This document shows, piece by piece, positions 9,122 to 15,810 of a stretch of DNA of 16,567 nt (its first letter is position 1; each line of letters starts with the position of its first letter). This stretch comes from Gammaproteobacteria bacterium (GTDB lineage: Bacteria > Pseudomonadota > Gammaproteobacteria > UBA6429 > Thiohalophilaceae), in the NCBI GenBank assembly GCA_024641445.1, contig JAHEDA010000022.1:1-16567 (forward strand), in the 5' to 3' direction. The notes under the pieces were generated by a model, which did no database searches, was not told the DNA's origin, and worked only from the letters and a program-made list of their open reading frames with translations. The position numbers and the translations under genes are program-made.

Positions 9122-9223
9122 GCCACCAAGTGTAACGAAAAAAACGCGCCCTCACAGCCAGACTTGCCGCCATCTTTGTCAGTGGTTATGGTGGTTACCG
9201 CGATGGAACGCACCCCAACCTAC

Positions 9224-9230
9224 AAGGAGG
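9224..9230 (+). promoter_or_regulatory. Consensus ribosome binding site of radC
   Basis: AAGGAGG, a near-complete anti-16S match, sits nine bases before the radC ATG. It is the strongest ribosome site in the window, stronger than those of most housekeeping genes here, and it fixes the radC start. Confidence 0.75.
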
Positions 9231-9239
9231 TAGTAAAAC

Positions 9240-9914
9240 ATGGCCATTACCGACTGGCCCGTGGCGGAACGACCACGGGAGAAGCTCCTCAGCCAGGGGG
9301 CCAACAGCCTTTCCGATGCCGAGTTATTGGCAATTTTTTTACGAACAGGGGTGCGCGGCCTTACTGCCGTGGACCTGGCGCGAAAACTATTGCAGGACTT
9401 CGGGGGCCTGCGCCCCCTCCTGACCGCGCCACGACACCTCTTTTGTGATTACCTCGGATTGGGTGATGCCAAGTTTGCCCAGCTCCAGGCCGTACTGGAG
9501 ATGGCCCGTCGTCACCTGGGCGAAGAGCTAAAACGGGGCGAGGCATTGACCGATCCGGCGGCGACCCGGCGCTATTTCAACGCCCGCCTGCGCGACTATC
9601 CCCATGAGGTCTTTGCCGCCCTGTTTCTCGACAATCGGCACCGTATCATCCAATTCGAGGAGATTTCACACGGTACCCTCGACAACGCCAGCGTCCATCC
9701 ACGCGAGGTGGTCAAACGCGCCCTGGCCCATAATGCGGCGGCGGTCATCTTTGCCCACAATCACCCCTCGGGGGTGGCTGAACCCAGTCAGGCGGACCAC
9801 CAGATCACCGACCGGCTGAAGAGTGCCCTTGCTCTGGTAGATATCCGGGTGCTTGACCACATCGTGGTCGGTGACGGTGAGACCGTGGCCTTTGCAGAAA
9901 GGGGCTGGTTATAG
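9240..9914 (+). CDS. radC: RadC family JAB/MPN-domain protein
   Basis: Conserved bacterial protein named for a presumed DNA repair role; the E. coli radC phenotype was traced elsewhere and the true function is unsettled. Residues 1-95 carry the N-terminal UPF0758 region with a helix-hairpin-helix-like [20 protein letters not shown] (72-91). Residues 102-224 form the JAB1/MPN metalloprotease-like domain with the intact JAMM zinc motif, His173-x-His175-x7-Ser183-x2-Asp186 in AHNHPSG...PSQAD, plus the family's [10 protein letters not shown] (148-157). Length (224) is typical. The start is fixed by an unusually perfect AAGGAGG at 9224-9230, nine bases ahead. It is divergent from coaBC and followed after 86 bases by rpmB, the Pseudomonas-like order. 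Confidence 0.95.
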   Translation: MAITDWPVAERPREKLLSQGANSLSDAELLAIFLRTGVRGLTAVDLARKLLQDFGGLRPLLTAPRHLFCDYLGLGDAKFAQLQAVLEMARRHLGEELKRGEALTDPAATRRYFNARLRDYPHEVFAALFLDNRHRIIQFEEISHGTLDNASVHPREVVKRALAHNAAAVIFAHNHPSGVAEPSQADHQITDRLKSALALVDIRVLDHIVVGDGETVAFAERGWL

Positions 9915-9915
9915 C

Positions 9916-9940
9916 GCCCCGGCCAGCTTGTTTCCGGGGC
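9916..9940 (+). terminator. GC-rich hairpin directly behind radC, without a T run
   Basis: Perfect 7-base arms GCCCCGG (9916-9922) and CCGGGGC (9934-9940) with an 11-base loop begin two bases after the radC TAG. No T tract follows, so at best a weak or factor-dependent terminator. The loop contains the candidate -35 box of the rpmBG promoter, so transcription from radC and initiation at rpmB may interfere. Confidence 0.4.
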
Positions 9941-9956
9941 AAGAATTCCGTAGAAT
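9928..9956 (+). promoter_or_regulatory. Sigma-70-like promoter of rpmB-rpmG
   Basis: TTGTTT (9928-9933) and TAGAAT (9951-9956) are separated by exactly 17 bases and lie 44 bases before the rpmB start, a convincing layout for a ribosomal protein operon. The -10 matches the consensus at five of six positions, the -35 at its first three. Confidence 0.6.
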
Positions 9957-10000
9957 TCGCCCTCTTTGCTCGACCAAAATCGAATTTCTGGAGTTTAGCC

Positions 10001-10237
10001 ATGGCGAGAGTATGCCAAGTAACCGGTAAGCGCCCCATCGTTGGTAACAACGTGTCGCACGCCAAGAACAGAACCAAACGTCGTTTCCTGCCTAACCTGC
10101 ACACCCACCGTTTCTGGGTCGAGGGTGAGAACCGCTGGGTCAAGCTGCGCATTAGCAGCAAGGGCATGCGGATCATCGACAAGAAGGGCATTGATGTCGT
10201 GCTGGCGGACATACGTGCCCGCGGCGACAAGTACTAA
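10001..10237 (+). CDS. rpmB: Large ribosomal subunit protein bL28
   Basis: Structural protein of the 50S subunit. The 78 residues equal the E. coli L28 length and match it over the whole chain: [12 protein letters not shown] at the start, [17 protein letters not shown] (16-32), [15 protein letters not shown] (36-50), [13 protein letters not shown] (51-63). Only one Cys is present, so it is the zinc-free form. GGAG at 9990-9993 precedes the ATG by seven bases. First gene of a two-gene operon with rpmG, the usual pairing. Confidence 0.98.
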   Translation: MARVCQVTGKRPIVGNNVSHAKNRTKRRFLPNLHTHRFWVEGENRWVKLRISSKGMRIIDKKGIDVVLADIRARGDKY

Positions 10238-10248
10238 GGAGATAAATC

Positions 10249-10416
10249 ATGGCCAAGAGCGCGCGTGAAAAGATTCGTCTGGTGTCCAGTGCCGGTACCG
10301 GCCACTTCTACACCACCGACAAGAATAAACGTACCATGCCGGAAAAGATGGAAATCAAGAAATTTGACCCGGTTGTACGTCAACACGTTATGTATAAAGA
10401 GGCCAAGATCAAATAA
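10249..10416 (+). CDS. rpmG: Large ribosomal subunit protein bL33
   Basis: Small 50S ribosomal protein of 55 residues, the same length as in E. coli. It reads [20 protein letters not shown], then [20 protein letters not shown] and [15 protein letters not shown], near identical to E. coli L33. The paired CxxC motifs of zinc-binding L33 are absent, so this is the C-minus form. An AAGGAG box (10236-10241) overlapping the rpmB stop lies seven bases before the ATG, so translation is probably coupled to rpmB. An intrinsic terminator follows. Confidence 0.98.
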   Translation: MAKSAREKIRLVSSAGTGHFYTTDKNKRTMPEKMEIKKFDPVVRQHVMYKEAKIK

Positions 10417-10437
10417 CCACTTTTTGGTCAACGTCTT

Positions 10438-10465
10438 TAAAAACCCGCCGCAGGCGGGTTTTTTT
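10438..10465 (+). terminator. Rho-independent terminator of rpmB-rpmG
   Basis: CCCGCC (10444-10449), a GCA loop and GGCGGG (10453-10458) form a tight stem, extended by the A run before it pairing with T residues, and seven T follow (10459-10465). It begins about 20 bases after the rpmG stop. The clearest terminator in the window. Confidence 0.9.
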
Positions 10466-10521
10466 ATCCCCCTCTAAATACTCCTCCCTATGGGCCGATA
10501 CAGGTAGTAACCACCGGACTG

Positions 10522-10529
10522 CCCCCCCC
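10522..10529. repeat. C8 homopolymer upstream of the EAL-HDOD gene
   Basis: Eight C in a row, 37 bases before the EAL-HDOD start, in a non-coding gap. With the G/C8 run in the TSUP gene it is one of two such tracts in the window. It could change promoter spacing if its length varies, but no promoter is recognisable around it. Confidence 0.4.
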
Positions 10530-10566
10530 TGCCCCGGTTCTGATGCTTTGAAACTACCGGAAGCGT

Positions 10567-11778
10567 ATGAGTAAAGTATTCATAGGACGCCAAGCCATCT
10601 TCAACGCTGAGCAGGAGGTGATTGCCTACGAACTGCTGTTCCGTAGCGACGATCTGACTAACGCGGCGCAATTCATTGATGGTGACAAGGCCACTTCTGA
10701 AGTCATCTTGAATACCTTCACCGAGATCGGCCTGCAACAAATTGTGGGCAAACTGCCACCGTTTATCAATTTCGGTCGCAGCTTTCTCCTCAATACCCAT
10801 TTCCTGCCACAGTTGCCGAAACACACGGTGATCGAGGTATTGGAAGGTATTGAGGTCGATGAAATTCTGCTACAGACACTGCGTAGTCTGAGTGAACGCG
10901 GCTACAAGATTGCGCTGGATGATTTTCTCTATCACCCACAACTGGAGCCCCTGGTTGAGCTTGCCAACATCATCAAGCTCGACCTGAGTCAGATCGAGAT
11001 GGCGGAGATGCCGCAGCATATCGCCCAGATTAGGCGCCCTGATTTGAAGTTGTTGGCAGAGAAGGTCGAGACCCATGCCCAGTTCGAGGCCTGTAAAGCA
11101 CTCGGCTTTGACTATTTTCAGGGCTACTTCCTGTGTAAACCCCAGATCATTGAAGGGCGGAAACTGCCGACGAACAAGATCGGCGTACTACGCCTGCTGG
11201 CCAAGCTGCAAGACCCGGAGATCAATCTTGGCGAACTGGAGACACTCATTAAATCCGATGTATCAATGAGCTATCGCCTATTGAAGTATGTCAACTCCGC
11301 AGAAATGGCGCGGCGACGCGAGATCAGTTCTATTCATGATGCCATCATGCTGCTCGGCTGGCAGAGCATTCGCCGAATTGCCACCTTGGTGGCCCTGAGC
11401 CGCATTGATGATAAACCACGCGAGCTGATGATCATGTCACTCATCCGTGCCCACATGTGTGAGAGTCTGGGCGGAAACCAACAGATATTCGATGTTAATT
11501 ACTACTTTACTGTCGGTCTGTTCTCAACCTTGGACGCCATGCTTGATCTGCCAATGGCGCAAATACTAGAAGACATTTCCTTGAGTAGTGAACTGCGCAA
11601 CGCGCTATTACGACACGAAGGTCCATTGGGTCAAATGTTACGGTGCACCCTGCAATATGAGCGCGGTGATGTTGAGAGTCTATTCTGTAATGAAGACTTC
11701 ACTGCTGAAGAGCTGGCCATAAACTTCATGCGTGCTGTGGGGAAGGCCGATCAAACCTCGCGCATGCTTAGTACTTAG
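10567..11778 (+). CDS. EAL and HDOD domain signalling protein (YuxH type)
   Basis: Predicted cytosolic signalling protein of 403 residues combining an EAL domain (cyclic di-GMP phosphodiesterase fold, about 1-200) with an HDOD domain (degenerate HD phosphohydrolase fold, about 201-390). The EAL part has YELLFR in place of E-A/V-L (Glu22), INFGRSFL (Asn68), VIEVLE (Glu90), ALDDF (Asp118-119), KLDLS (137-141), AEKVET (normally EGVE) and FQGYFLCKP (Gln185). Several metal ligands thus remain although the signature is modified; whether it hydrolyses or only binds c-di-GMP cannot be told. The HDOD part shows LIKSDVSMSYRLLKYVNS (227-244) and IHDAIMLLGWQSIRRIATLVAL (256-277), lacking an HD pair. This architecture occurs in proteins controlling motility and biofilm, such as CdgJ of Vibrio. 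GGAAG lies only three bases before the ATG. A decayed relative of its 3' end follows. Confidence 0.93.
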   Translation: MSKVFIGRQAIFNAEQEVIAYELLFRSDDLTNAAQFIDGDKATSEVILNTFTEIGLQQIVGKLPPFINFGRSFLLNTHFLPQLPKHTVIEVLEGIEVDEILLQTLRSLSERGYKIALDDFLYHPQLEPLVELANIIKLDLSQIEMAEMPQHIAQIRRPDLKLLAEKVETHAQFEACKALGFDYFQGYFLCKPQIIEGRKLPTNKIGVLRLLAKLQDPEINLGELETLIKSDVSMSYRLLKYVNSAEMARRREISSIHDAIMLLGWQSIRRIATLVALSRIDDKPRELMIMSLIRAHMCESLGGNQQIFDVNYYFTVGLFSTLDAMLDLPMAQILEDISLSSELRNALLRHEGPLGQMLRCTLQYERGDVESLFCNEDFTAEELAINFMRAVGKADQTSRMLST

Positions 11779-11804
11779 ACCTTCAGTAACAATGGGATAA
11801 GTAA

Positions 11805-11942
11805 CGCACAACAAAATGCGATGAGCGCGGTGACTTTGATAGGATCTCGGGCAATAAAGAATTTACTGCCGAGGAACTGGCGCTCAGCTTTATACGCTCT
11901 ATGAGCTATGCAAAGCAAACCTCGCGTAGCCTGAGCACATAA
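11805..11942 (+). pseudogene. Remnant of the C-terminus of a second EAL-HDOD gene
   Basis: An open stretch with no start ends at TAA (11940-11942). From 11820 its 40 codons align without gaps to the C-terminus of the preceding EAL-HDOD protein, with 22 identical residues by my count: shared blocks ERGD, FTAEELA, QTSR and a terminal LST before the stop. DNA similarity may continue upstream towards the stop of the intact gene at 11778. An in-frame TAA at 11802-11804 closes the frame on the 5' side. Read as the tail of a tandem paralogue whose body was deleted, or a partial tandem duplication that has since diverged. It ends six bases before the convergent hyuA stop. Confidence 0.8.
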
Positions 11943-11948
11943 GACTCG

Positions 11949-13943
11949 TTAGACAGGTGGTTGGTTAGGCCCACCTCGTTGCAGACGCAGATGACCGTAT
12001 TCATCTCGCATTACCCGCCAATCTTCCGCAATAAAAGTTGTGGCCACCCCTTCCGTTATTAACAATGGTCCCACAAGCCACTCGTCTAGAGCGAGTGACT
12101 CGCGTGCCATGACCTGTACCAACGACTCGATACCATAGAGCGAGGTATGCACTAGCGTAGTGATGGGACGGAACCCAGGCCGAGCATCCGGTAATATCCT
12201 GACAGGTACTGATAGGGCCACACGGATATTCACGATCTCCACTGGCAACTCCAGGGTGTGTCCGTAACGTAATTCATGCAAGGCGTGGAAGGCAGCCGCC
12301 GCCTGCAAAGGCCCTTCCCAAGCAATTGCAAGAGTGTAGCTCTGCCCGGCATAACGCAGGTCGATACTACGCGCGACCTGAATCTGATCTGCACGCACCC
12401 CCTCTTCCAACAGCGAGGTCACACCACTCTCGGCGAGATCGTGAAATAAAGAATTTAACTCCGTCTCACTAACCTGTGAGAGTAAGCCAATCCGTGTACG
12501 TGAGAGTTGCCGCCCCTGTGGCGCCACCAGCATACCGAAGGCCGATAACACACCGGCCCTCTCGGGCACCAGAGCACTTTTCATCCCTAAAGACTCTGCC
12601 AGTGCACATACATGTAGTCCCCCTGCGCCACCGAATGACATCAACGTGAGCGAACGTGGGTCGATGCCACGCTGTATCGACATCACGCGCAGGGCCTGTA
12701 CCATGTGTTCATTGGCGATTCTTACAATACCCTCGGCTGCTTCCTCTCGACTTAGGCCCAGTTTCCTCGCCAAGTCATCAATGACCGTATTTGCGGCCAC
12801 TTTATCTAATTTCATCTCACCACCGAGAAAGGAATCGGGCAGCAGTCGGCCTAAAACAAGATTGGCATCTGTTACCGTGGCAAGGTGCCCACCCCGACCA
12901 TAACAGGCGGGGCCCGGTTCGGCCCCGGCCGAGTCCGGCCCAACTTGTAAAAGTCCGCCTGCATCCACGCGCGCGATAGAGCCACCCCCGGCCCCGATGG
13001 TATGCATGTCGACCATCGGCACTGCCACCGGATAGTCGCCAATGTGTCCTTCATTGGTAAGTTGCAGTCCACCGTCGATCAAGGCTACGTCGGAAGAGGT
13101 GCCGCCCATATCAAACGTCAACAACCGGCGGCAGTCCGTTTGCTGGCCGATGTACCAGGCCGCCGCCAGGCCACCTGCGGGTCCCGACAGCAACATGCGC
13201 ACCGCCTGTTGCCCGGCCTGCTCGGCCTGGATGGTCTCCCCTGAACTCTGCATCACCGATACGCGCGCATGCCCAACACCATGACACAAGCGTACGAGAT
13301 ATCCTTCCACTAATGGCCCCACGTAGGCGTTCAACCAAGTGGAGATGCCACGTTCATATTCCTTATGTTCTGGTAGCACCACCGAAGAGCGTGAGATAAA
13401 CATCCCCTCCGGCATCGCGGTGGCGATCGCCTGTTCATACTGCGGATCAACATAAGAGAACAATAGATTGATTGCCACGGCACGAGGATTCAGTGCAAGC
13501 ACCGCCGCATGCAACTGCGAGAGGTCTTGATCTGTAAGTGGGTCAAGCAGCTCAGCCGTGGCGCTAATTCGTCCCCCCGTCTCCAGACAGTGCGAGGAGG
13601 GAACAGGAGGCAAGTGCGGTCTGGGTTGCAGGTTATAGAGTTCGCGTCGAGTCTGTCGACCAATGGTGAGGAGGTCAGCGAAACCGCGATTTGTAATATA
13701 GACCACACTGACGCCCTTGCCCTCCAACACGGCATTAGTCGCCACGGTCGAGCCATGCACTACATATATAGGTATCGTGGCATCCAGTTCATGCAGGCCG
13801 AGGGCGCGTATCCCCTCCAGGATGGCCTGCTCCGGCGCGGCGGGTGTCGACAGCACTTTGTGGGTGCGCAAACAGCCGTCGCGCCACAAGACGAAGTCGG
13901 TGAAGGTACCACCCGTGTCGATGCCGAGGATCACTGAACTCAT
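11949..13943 (-). CDS. hyuA: HyuA-type hydantoinase/oxoprolinase family protein
   Basis: ATP-dependent ring-opening enzyme of the N-methylhydantoinase A/5-oxoprolinase alpha family; the substrate is uncertain (hydantoins, 5-oxoproline or a related cyclic amide). The 664 residues include the N-terminal phosphate-binding LGIDTGGTFTDFVLW (6-20), VHGSTVATNAVLEGKG (62-77), LLSGPAGG (251-258), FDMGGTSSDV (277-286), VDMHTIGAGGGSIA (311-324) and GPDSAGAEPGPACYG (335-349), then a C-terminal region, so all ASKHA-type motifs are present. The open frame extends to a TTG at 13973, but the ATG at 13943 matches the family start, and a TATAGT -10-like box on the minus strand (13973-13978) would place transcription inside the extension. 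Usually HyuA works with HyuB; none is adjacent here, and HyuB may lie elsewhere or be dispensable. Divergent from the ABC operon. Confidence 0.88.
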   Translation of the reverse strand: MSSVILGIDTGGTFTDFVLWRDGCLRTHKVLSTPAAPEQAILEGIRALGLHELDATIPIYVVHGSTVATNAVLEGKGVSVVYITNRGFADLLTIGRQTRRELYNLQPRPHLPPVPSSHCLETGGRISATAELLDPLTDQDLSQLHAAVLALNPRAVAINLLFSYVDPQYEQAIATAMPEGMFISRSSVVLPEHKEYERGISTWLNAYVGPLVEGYLVRLCHGVGHARVSVMQSSGETIQAEQAGQQAVRMLLSGPAGGLAAAWYIGQQTDCRRLLTFDMGGTSSDVALIDGGLQLTNEGHIGDYPVAVPMVDMHTIGAGGGSIARVDAGGLLQVGPDSAGAEPGPACYGRGGHLATVTDANLVLGRLLPDSFLGGEMKLDKVAANTVIDDLARKLGLSREEAAEGIVRIANEHMVQALRVMSIQRGIDPRSLTLMSFGGAGGLHVCALAESLGMKSALVPERAGVLSAFGMLVAPQGRQLSRTRIGLLSQVSETELNSLFHDLAESGVTSLLEEGVRADQIQVARSIDLRYAGQSYTLAIAWEGPLQAAAAFHALHELRYGHTLELPVEIVNIRVALSVPVRILPDARPGFRPITTLVHTSLYGIESLVQVMARESLALDEWLVGPLLITEGVATTFIAEDWRVMRDEYGHLRLQRGGPNQPPV

Positions 13944-13972
13944 GGAGATCTTTTTTGTCACAGCTAGTGCCA

Positions 13973-14010
13973 ACTATACCGGACTTAACTCCCGCACGGG
14001 ACAACAGTCC
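13973..14010 (-). promoter_or_regulatory. Candidate hyuA promoter with nested dyad operator
   Basis: On the minus strand TATAGT (13973-13978) is a good -10 box. Just upstream lies a symmetric 30-base element (13981-14010): outer arms GGACT/AGTCC, four-base spacers, inner arms TCCCG/CGGGA around a central CA. It covers the spacer and the expected -35 position, where the sequence is a poor -35 (TCCCGT), as for a regulated promoter. A repressor or activator site is inferred. Confidence 0.45.
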
Positions 14011-14077
14011 TTGAATCACGACGAACTTAACAGATAGACTTGGCCAACCTTTTTATACCCAAATATACGGTAACCGG

Positions 14078-15025
14078 ATGACCGCACAAACTCTCATTGA
14101 AGTCGAACACCTGAGCCGTTACTTCGGCCCCATCGCCGCCGTCAATGCCATCAACTTCGAGCTGAGGCGTGGCGAGGTCCTGGGTTTTCTCGGTCCTAAC
14201 GGCGCAGGCAAGTCCACCAGTATGAAGATGATTACCGGCAATCTGGCCCCGAGCGCCGGTCGCATACGCATCTGCGGCCACGATCTGCTGGACCAACCCA
14301 AACTGGCCAAGGCCGAGATAGGTTATCTCCCGGAACAGCCACCGCTATACCGTGACTTCACCGTCGATGAATACTTACAGTTCTGCGCCCGTATCAATCG
14401 CATCGCCAAGGGCCATATCAAGACGGCGATGGACAATGCCAAACAACGCTGCGGCCTCACCGAGGTGGGCTCGCGCCTGATCGGCAATCTCTCCAAGGGT
14501 TTTCAACAACGTGTCGGCATTGCCCAGGCGATTATCCATACACCGGCAATCGTCGTATTGGATGAGCCGACGGTTGGACTCGACCCGATTCAGATCCGCG
14601 AGATCCGCAAACTCATTCGTGATCTGGGTCAAGAACACGGCGTAATCCTCTCTACTCACATCCTGCCCGAGGTACAGATGACCTGTGACCGCGTGCAGAT
14701 TATCCACCGTGGCAAGCTGGTGTTCTCCGATGATGTCAGCAATCTGAATGAACGCATGCAATCCAGCAGTCTGTTGCTGACCCTGCGCAATCCACCGAGT
14801 GCAGCCGCGCTCAGCAGCATCCAGGGTGTCAGCCAGGTCGAGGTACTGGGCCCTAATCAGTTCCGCCTGCTACACGCGACCACGCGCTCACCCGCCGAGG
14901 CCGTAGCCGAGCAGTCTGTGAAAAATTCATGGGGCCTGTGTGAACTCACCCCCGAACGTAAGACCCTGGAACAGATCTTCGTCGAGATCACCAGCACCGA
15001 ACAACACACGGAGGCCGCCGCATGA
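14078..15025 (+). CDS. ABC transporter ATP-binding protein (GldA/NatA-like)
   Basis: ATPase of an ABC-2 type export system at the inner face of the cytoplasmic membrane. In 315 residues it shows Walker A GPNGAGKST (39-47), the Q-loop region IGYLPEQPPLY (81-91), signature LSKGFQQR (138-145), Walker B AIVVLDEP (157-164) with catalytic Glu163, D-loop GLDP and H-loop His194. A C-terminal extension of about 90 residues follows, as in GldA and drug-exporter-like ATPases. It overlaps the permease gene by four bases (ATGA) and is followed by a GldG-like gene, the arrangement of gldAFG-like loci, which are widespread in Gammaproteobacteria that do not glide. The exported substrate is unknown. TTGGCC-18-TATACG (14040-14069) is a weak promoter candidate. 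Confidence 0.93.
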   Translation: MTAQTLIEVEHLSRYFGPIAAVNAINFELRRGEVLGFLGPNGAGKSTSMKMITGNLAPSAGRIRICGHDLLDQPKLAKAEIGYLPEQPPLYRDFTVDEYLQFCARINRIAKGHIKTAMDNAKQRCGLTEVGSRLIGNLSKGFQQRVGIAQAIIHTPAIVVLDEPTVGLDPIQIREIRKLIRDLGQEHGVILSTHILPEVQMTCDRVQIIHRGKLVFSDDVSNLNERMQSSSLLLTLRNPPSAAALSSIQGVSQVEVLGPNQFRLLHATTRSPAEAVAEQSVKNSWGLCELTPERKTLEQIFVEITSTEQHTEAAA

Positions 15026-15783
15026 TAATGCTGACCCTGGCGCAGCGCGAACTGCGTGCCCTGTTTCTGTCGCCGTTGGCCTGGACAGTGCTGGCCGTGT
15101 TGCAGTTTATCCTCGCCTATCTGTTTCTGAGTCAGTTGCAGGAGTATGTGCAACTGCAACCACAGCTACGTATGATGAATGCCGCCGTTGGTGTTACGGA
15201 TATCGTAATCGTGCCCATCTACGGCAGCGCCGCATTTATGCTCATGATGGTTGTACCCCTGCTCACCATGCGCGTGATCAGTGACGAGCGCCGCAATCAG
15301 AGACTGACCCTGCTATTCTCTGCACCGCTCTCCATGACCGAGATCGTGCTGGGAAAATATCTTGGCGTATTTGCCTTTATGGCCATCATGACGGGGCTGA
15401 TTACGCTCATGCCACTGTCATTACTGCTGGGCACTCACCTCGATCTCGGCCTGCTCGCCGCCAGTGTCCTCGGCATCCTGCTATTGATGGCGGCCTTTAC
15501 CGCCATCGGCGTCTACATGTCGACACTCACGGTGCAACCTACCGTCGCGGCAGTAAGCACCTTCGGTGTGTTACTGCTTCTCTGGATCATCAATTGGGCC
15601 GGCGGCAAGGTCGGTGATGAGAATGCCAGTGGCGCCCTGCAATACCTGTCGATGCTGAATCACTTTGAGGCACTCTCCAAGGGCGTCTTCAACACCAGCG
15701 ATATTTTTTATTACCTGCTCATAATCACCACCTTCATGGTCCTGAGCATCCGCCGCCTCGACGCGGATCGCCTGCAACACTAA
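15022..15783 (+). CDS. ABC-2 type permease (GldF-like)
   Basis: Integral membrane partner of the upstream ATPase, 253 residues with about six hydrophobic segments: AWTVLAVLQFILAYLFL (about 19-35), FMLMMVVPLLTM (72-83), YLGVFAFMAIMTGLITLM, LLAASVLGILLLMAAFTAIG, AVSTFGVLLLLWIINW and FYYLLIITTFMVLSI. The cytoplasmic RVISDERRNQRLTLLFSAPLS after the second segment is the coupling-helix region usual in ABC-2 permeases of the CcmB/GldF kind. Its ATG overlaps the stop of the ATPase gene (ATGA), indicating translational coupling; a second ATG two codons on is an alternative start. Substrate unknown. Confidence 0.92.
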   Translation: MIMLTLAQRELRALFLSPLAWTVLAVLQFILAYLFLSQLQEYVQLQPQLRMMNAAVGVTDIVIVPIYGSAAFMLMMVVPLLTMRVISDERRNQRLTLLFSAPLSMTEIVLGKYLGVFAFMAIMTGLITLMPLSLLLGTHLDLGLLAASVLGILLLMAAFTAIGVYMSTLTVQPTVAAVSTFGVLLLLWIINWAGGKVGDENASGALQYLSMLNHFEALSKGVFNTSDIFYYLLIITTFMVLSIRRLDADRLQH

Positions 15784-15810
15784 ACGCCATGCAGACCGGA
15801 GAGAATTAAG

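Noticed and set aside
13509..13937. 142-codon forward open frame opposite hyuA
   Set aside because: Antisense shadow of conserved HyuA motifs, without ribosome site or family resemblance.
13944..13973. HyuA start at TTG 13973
   Set aside because: It coincides with the -10-like TATAGT box and adds ten residues not typical of the family.
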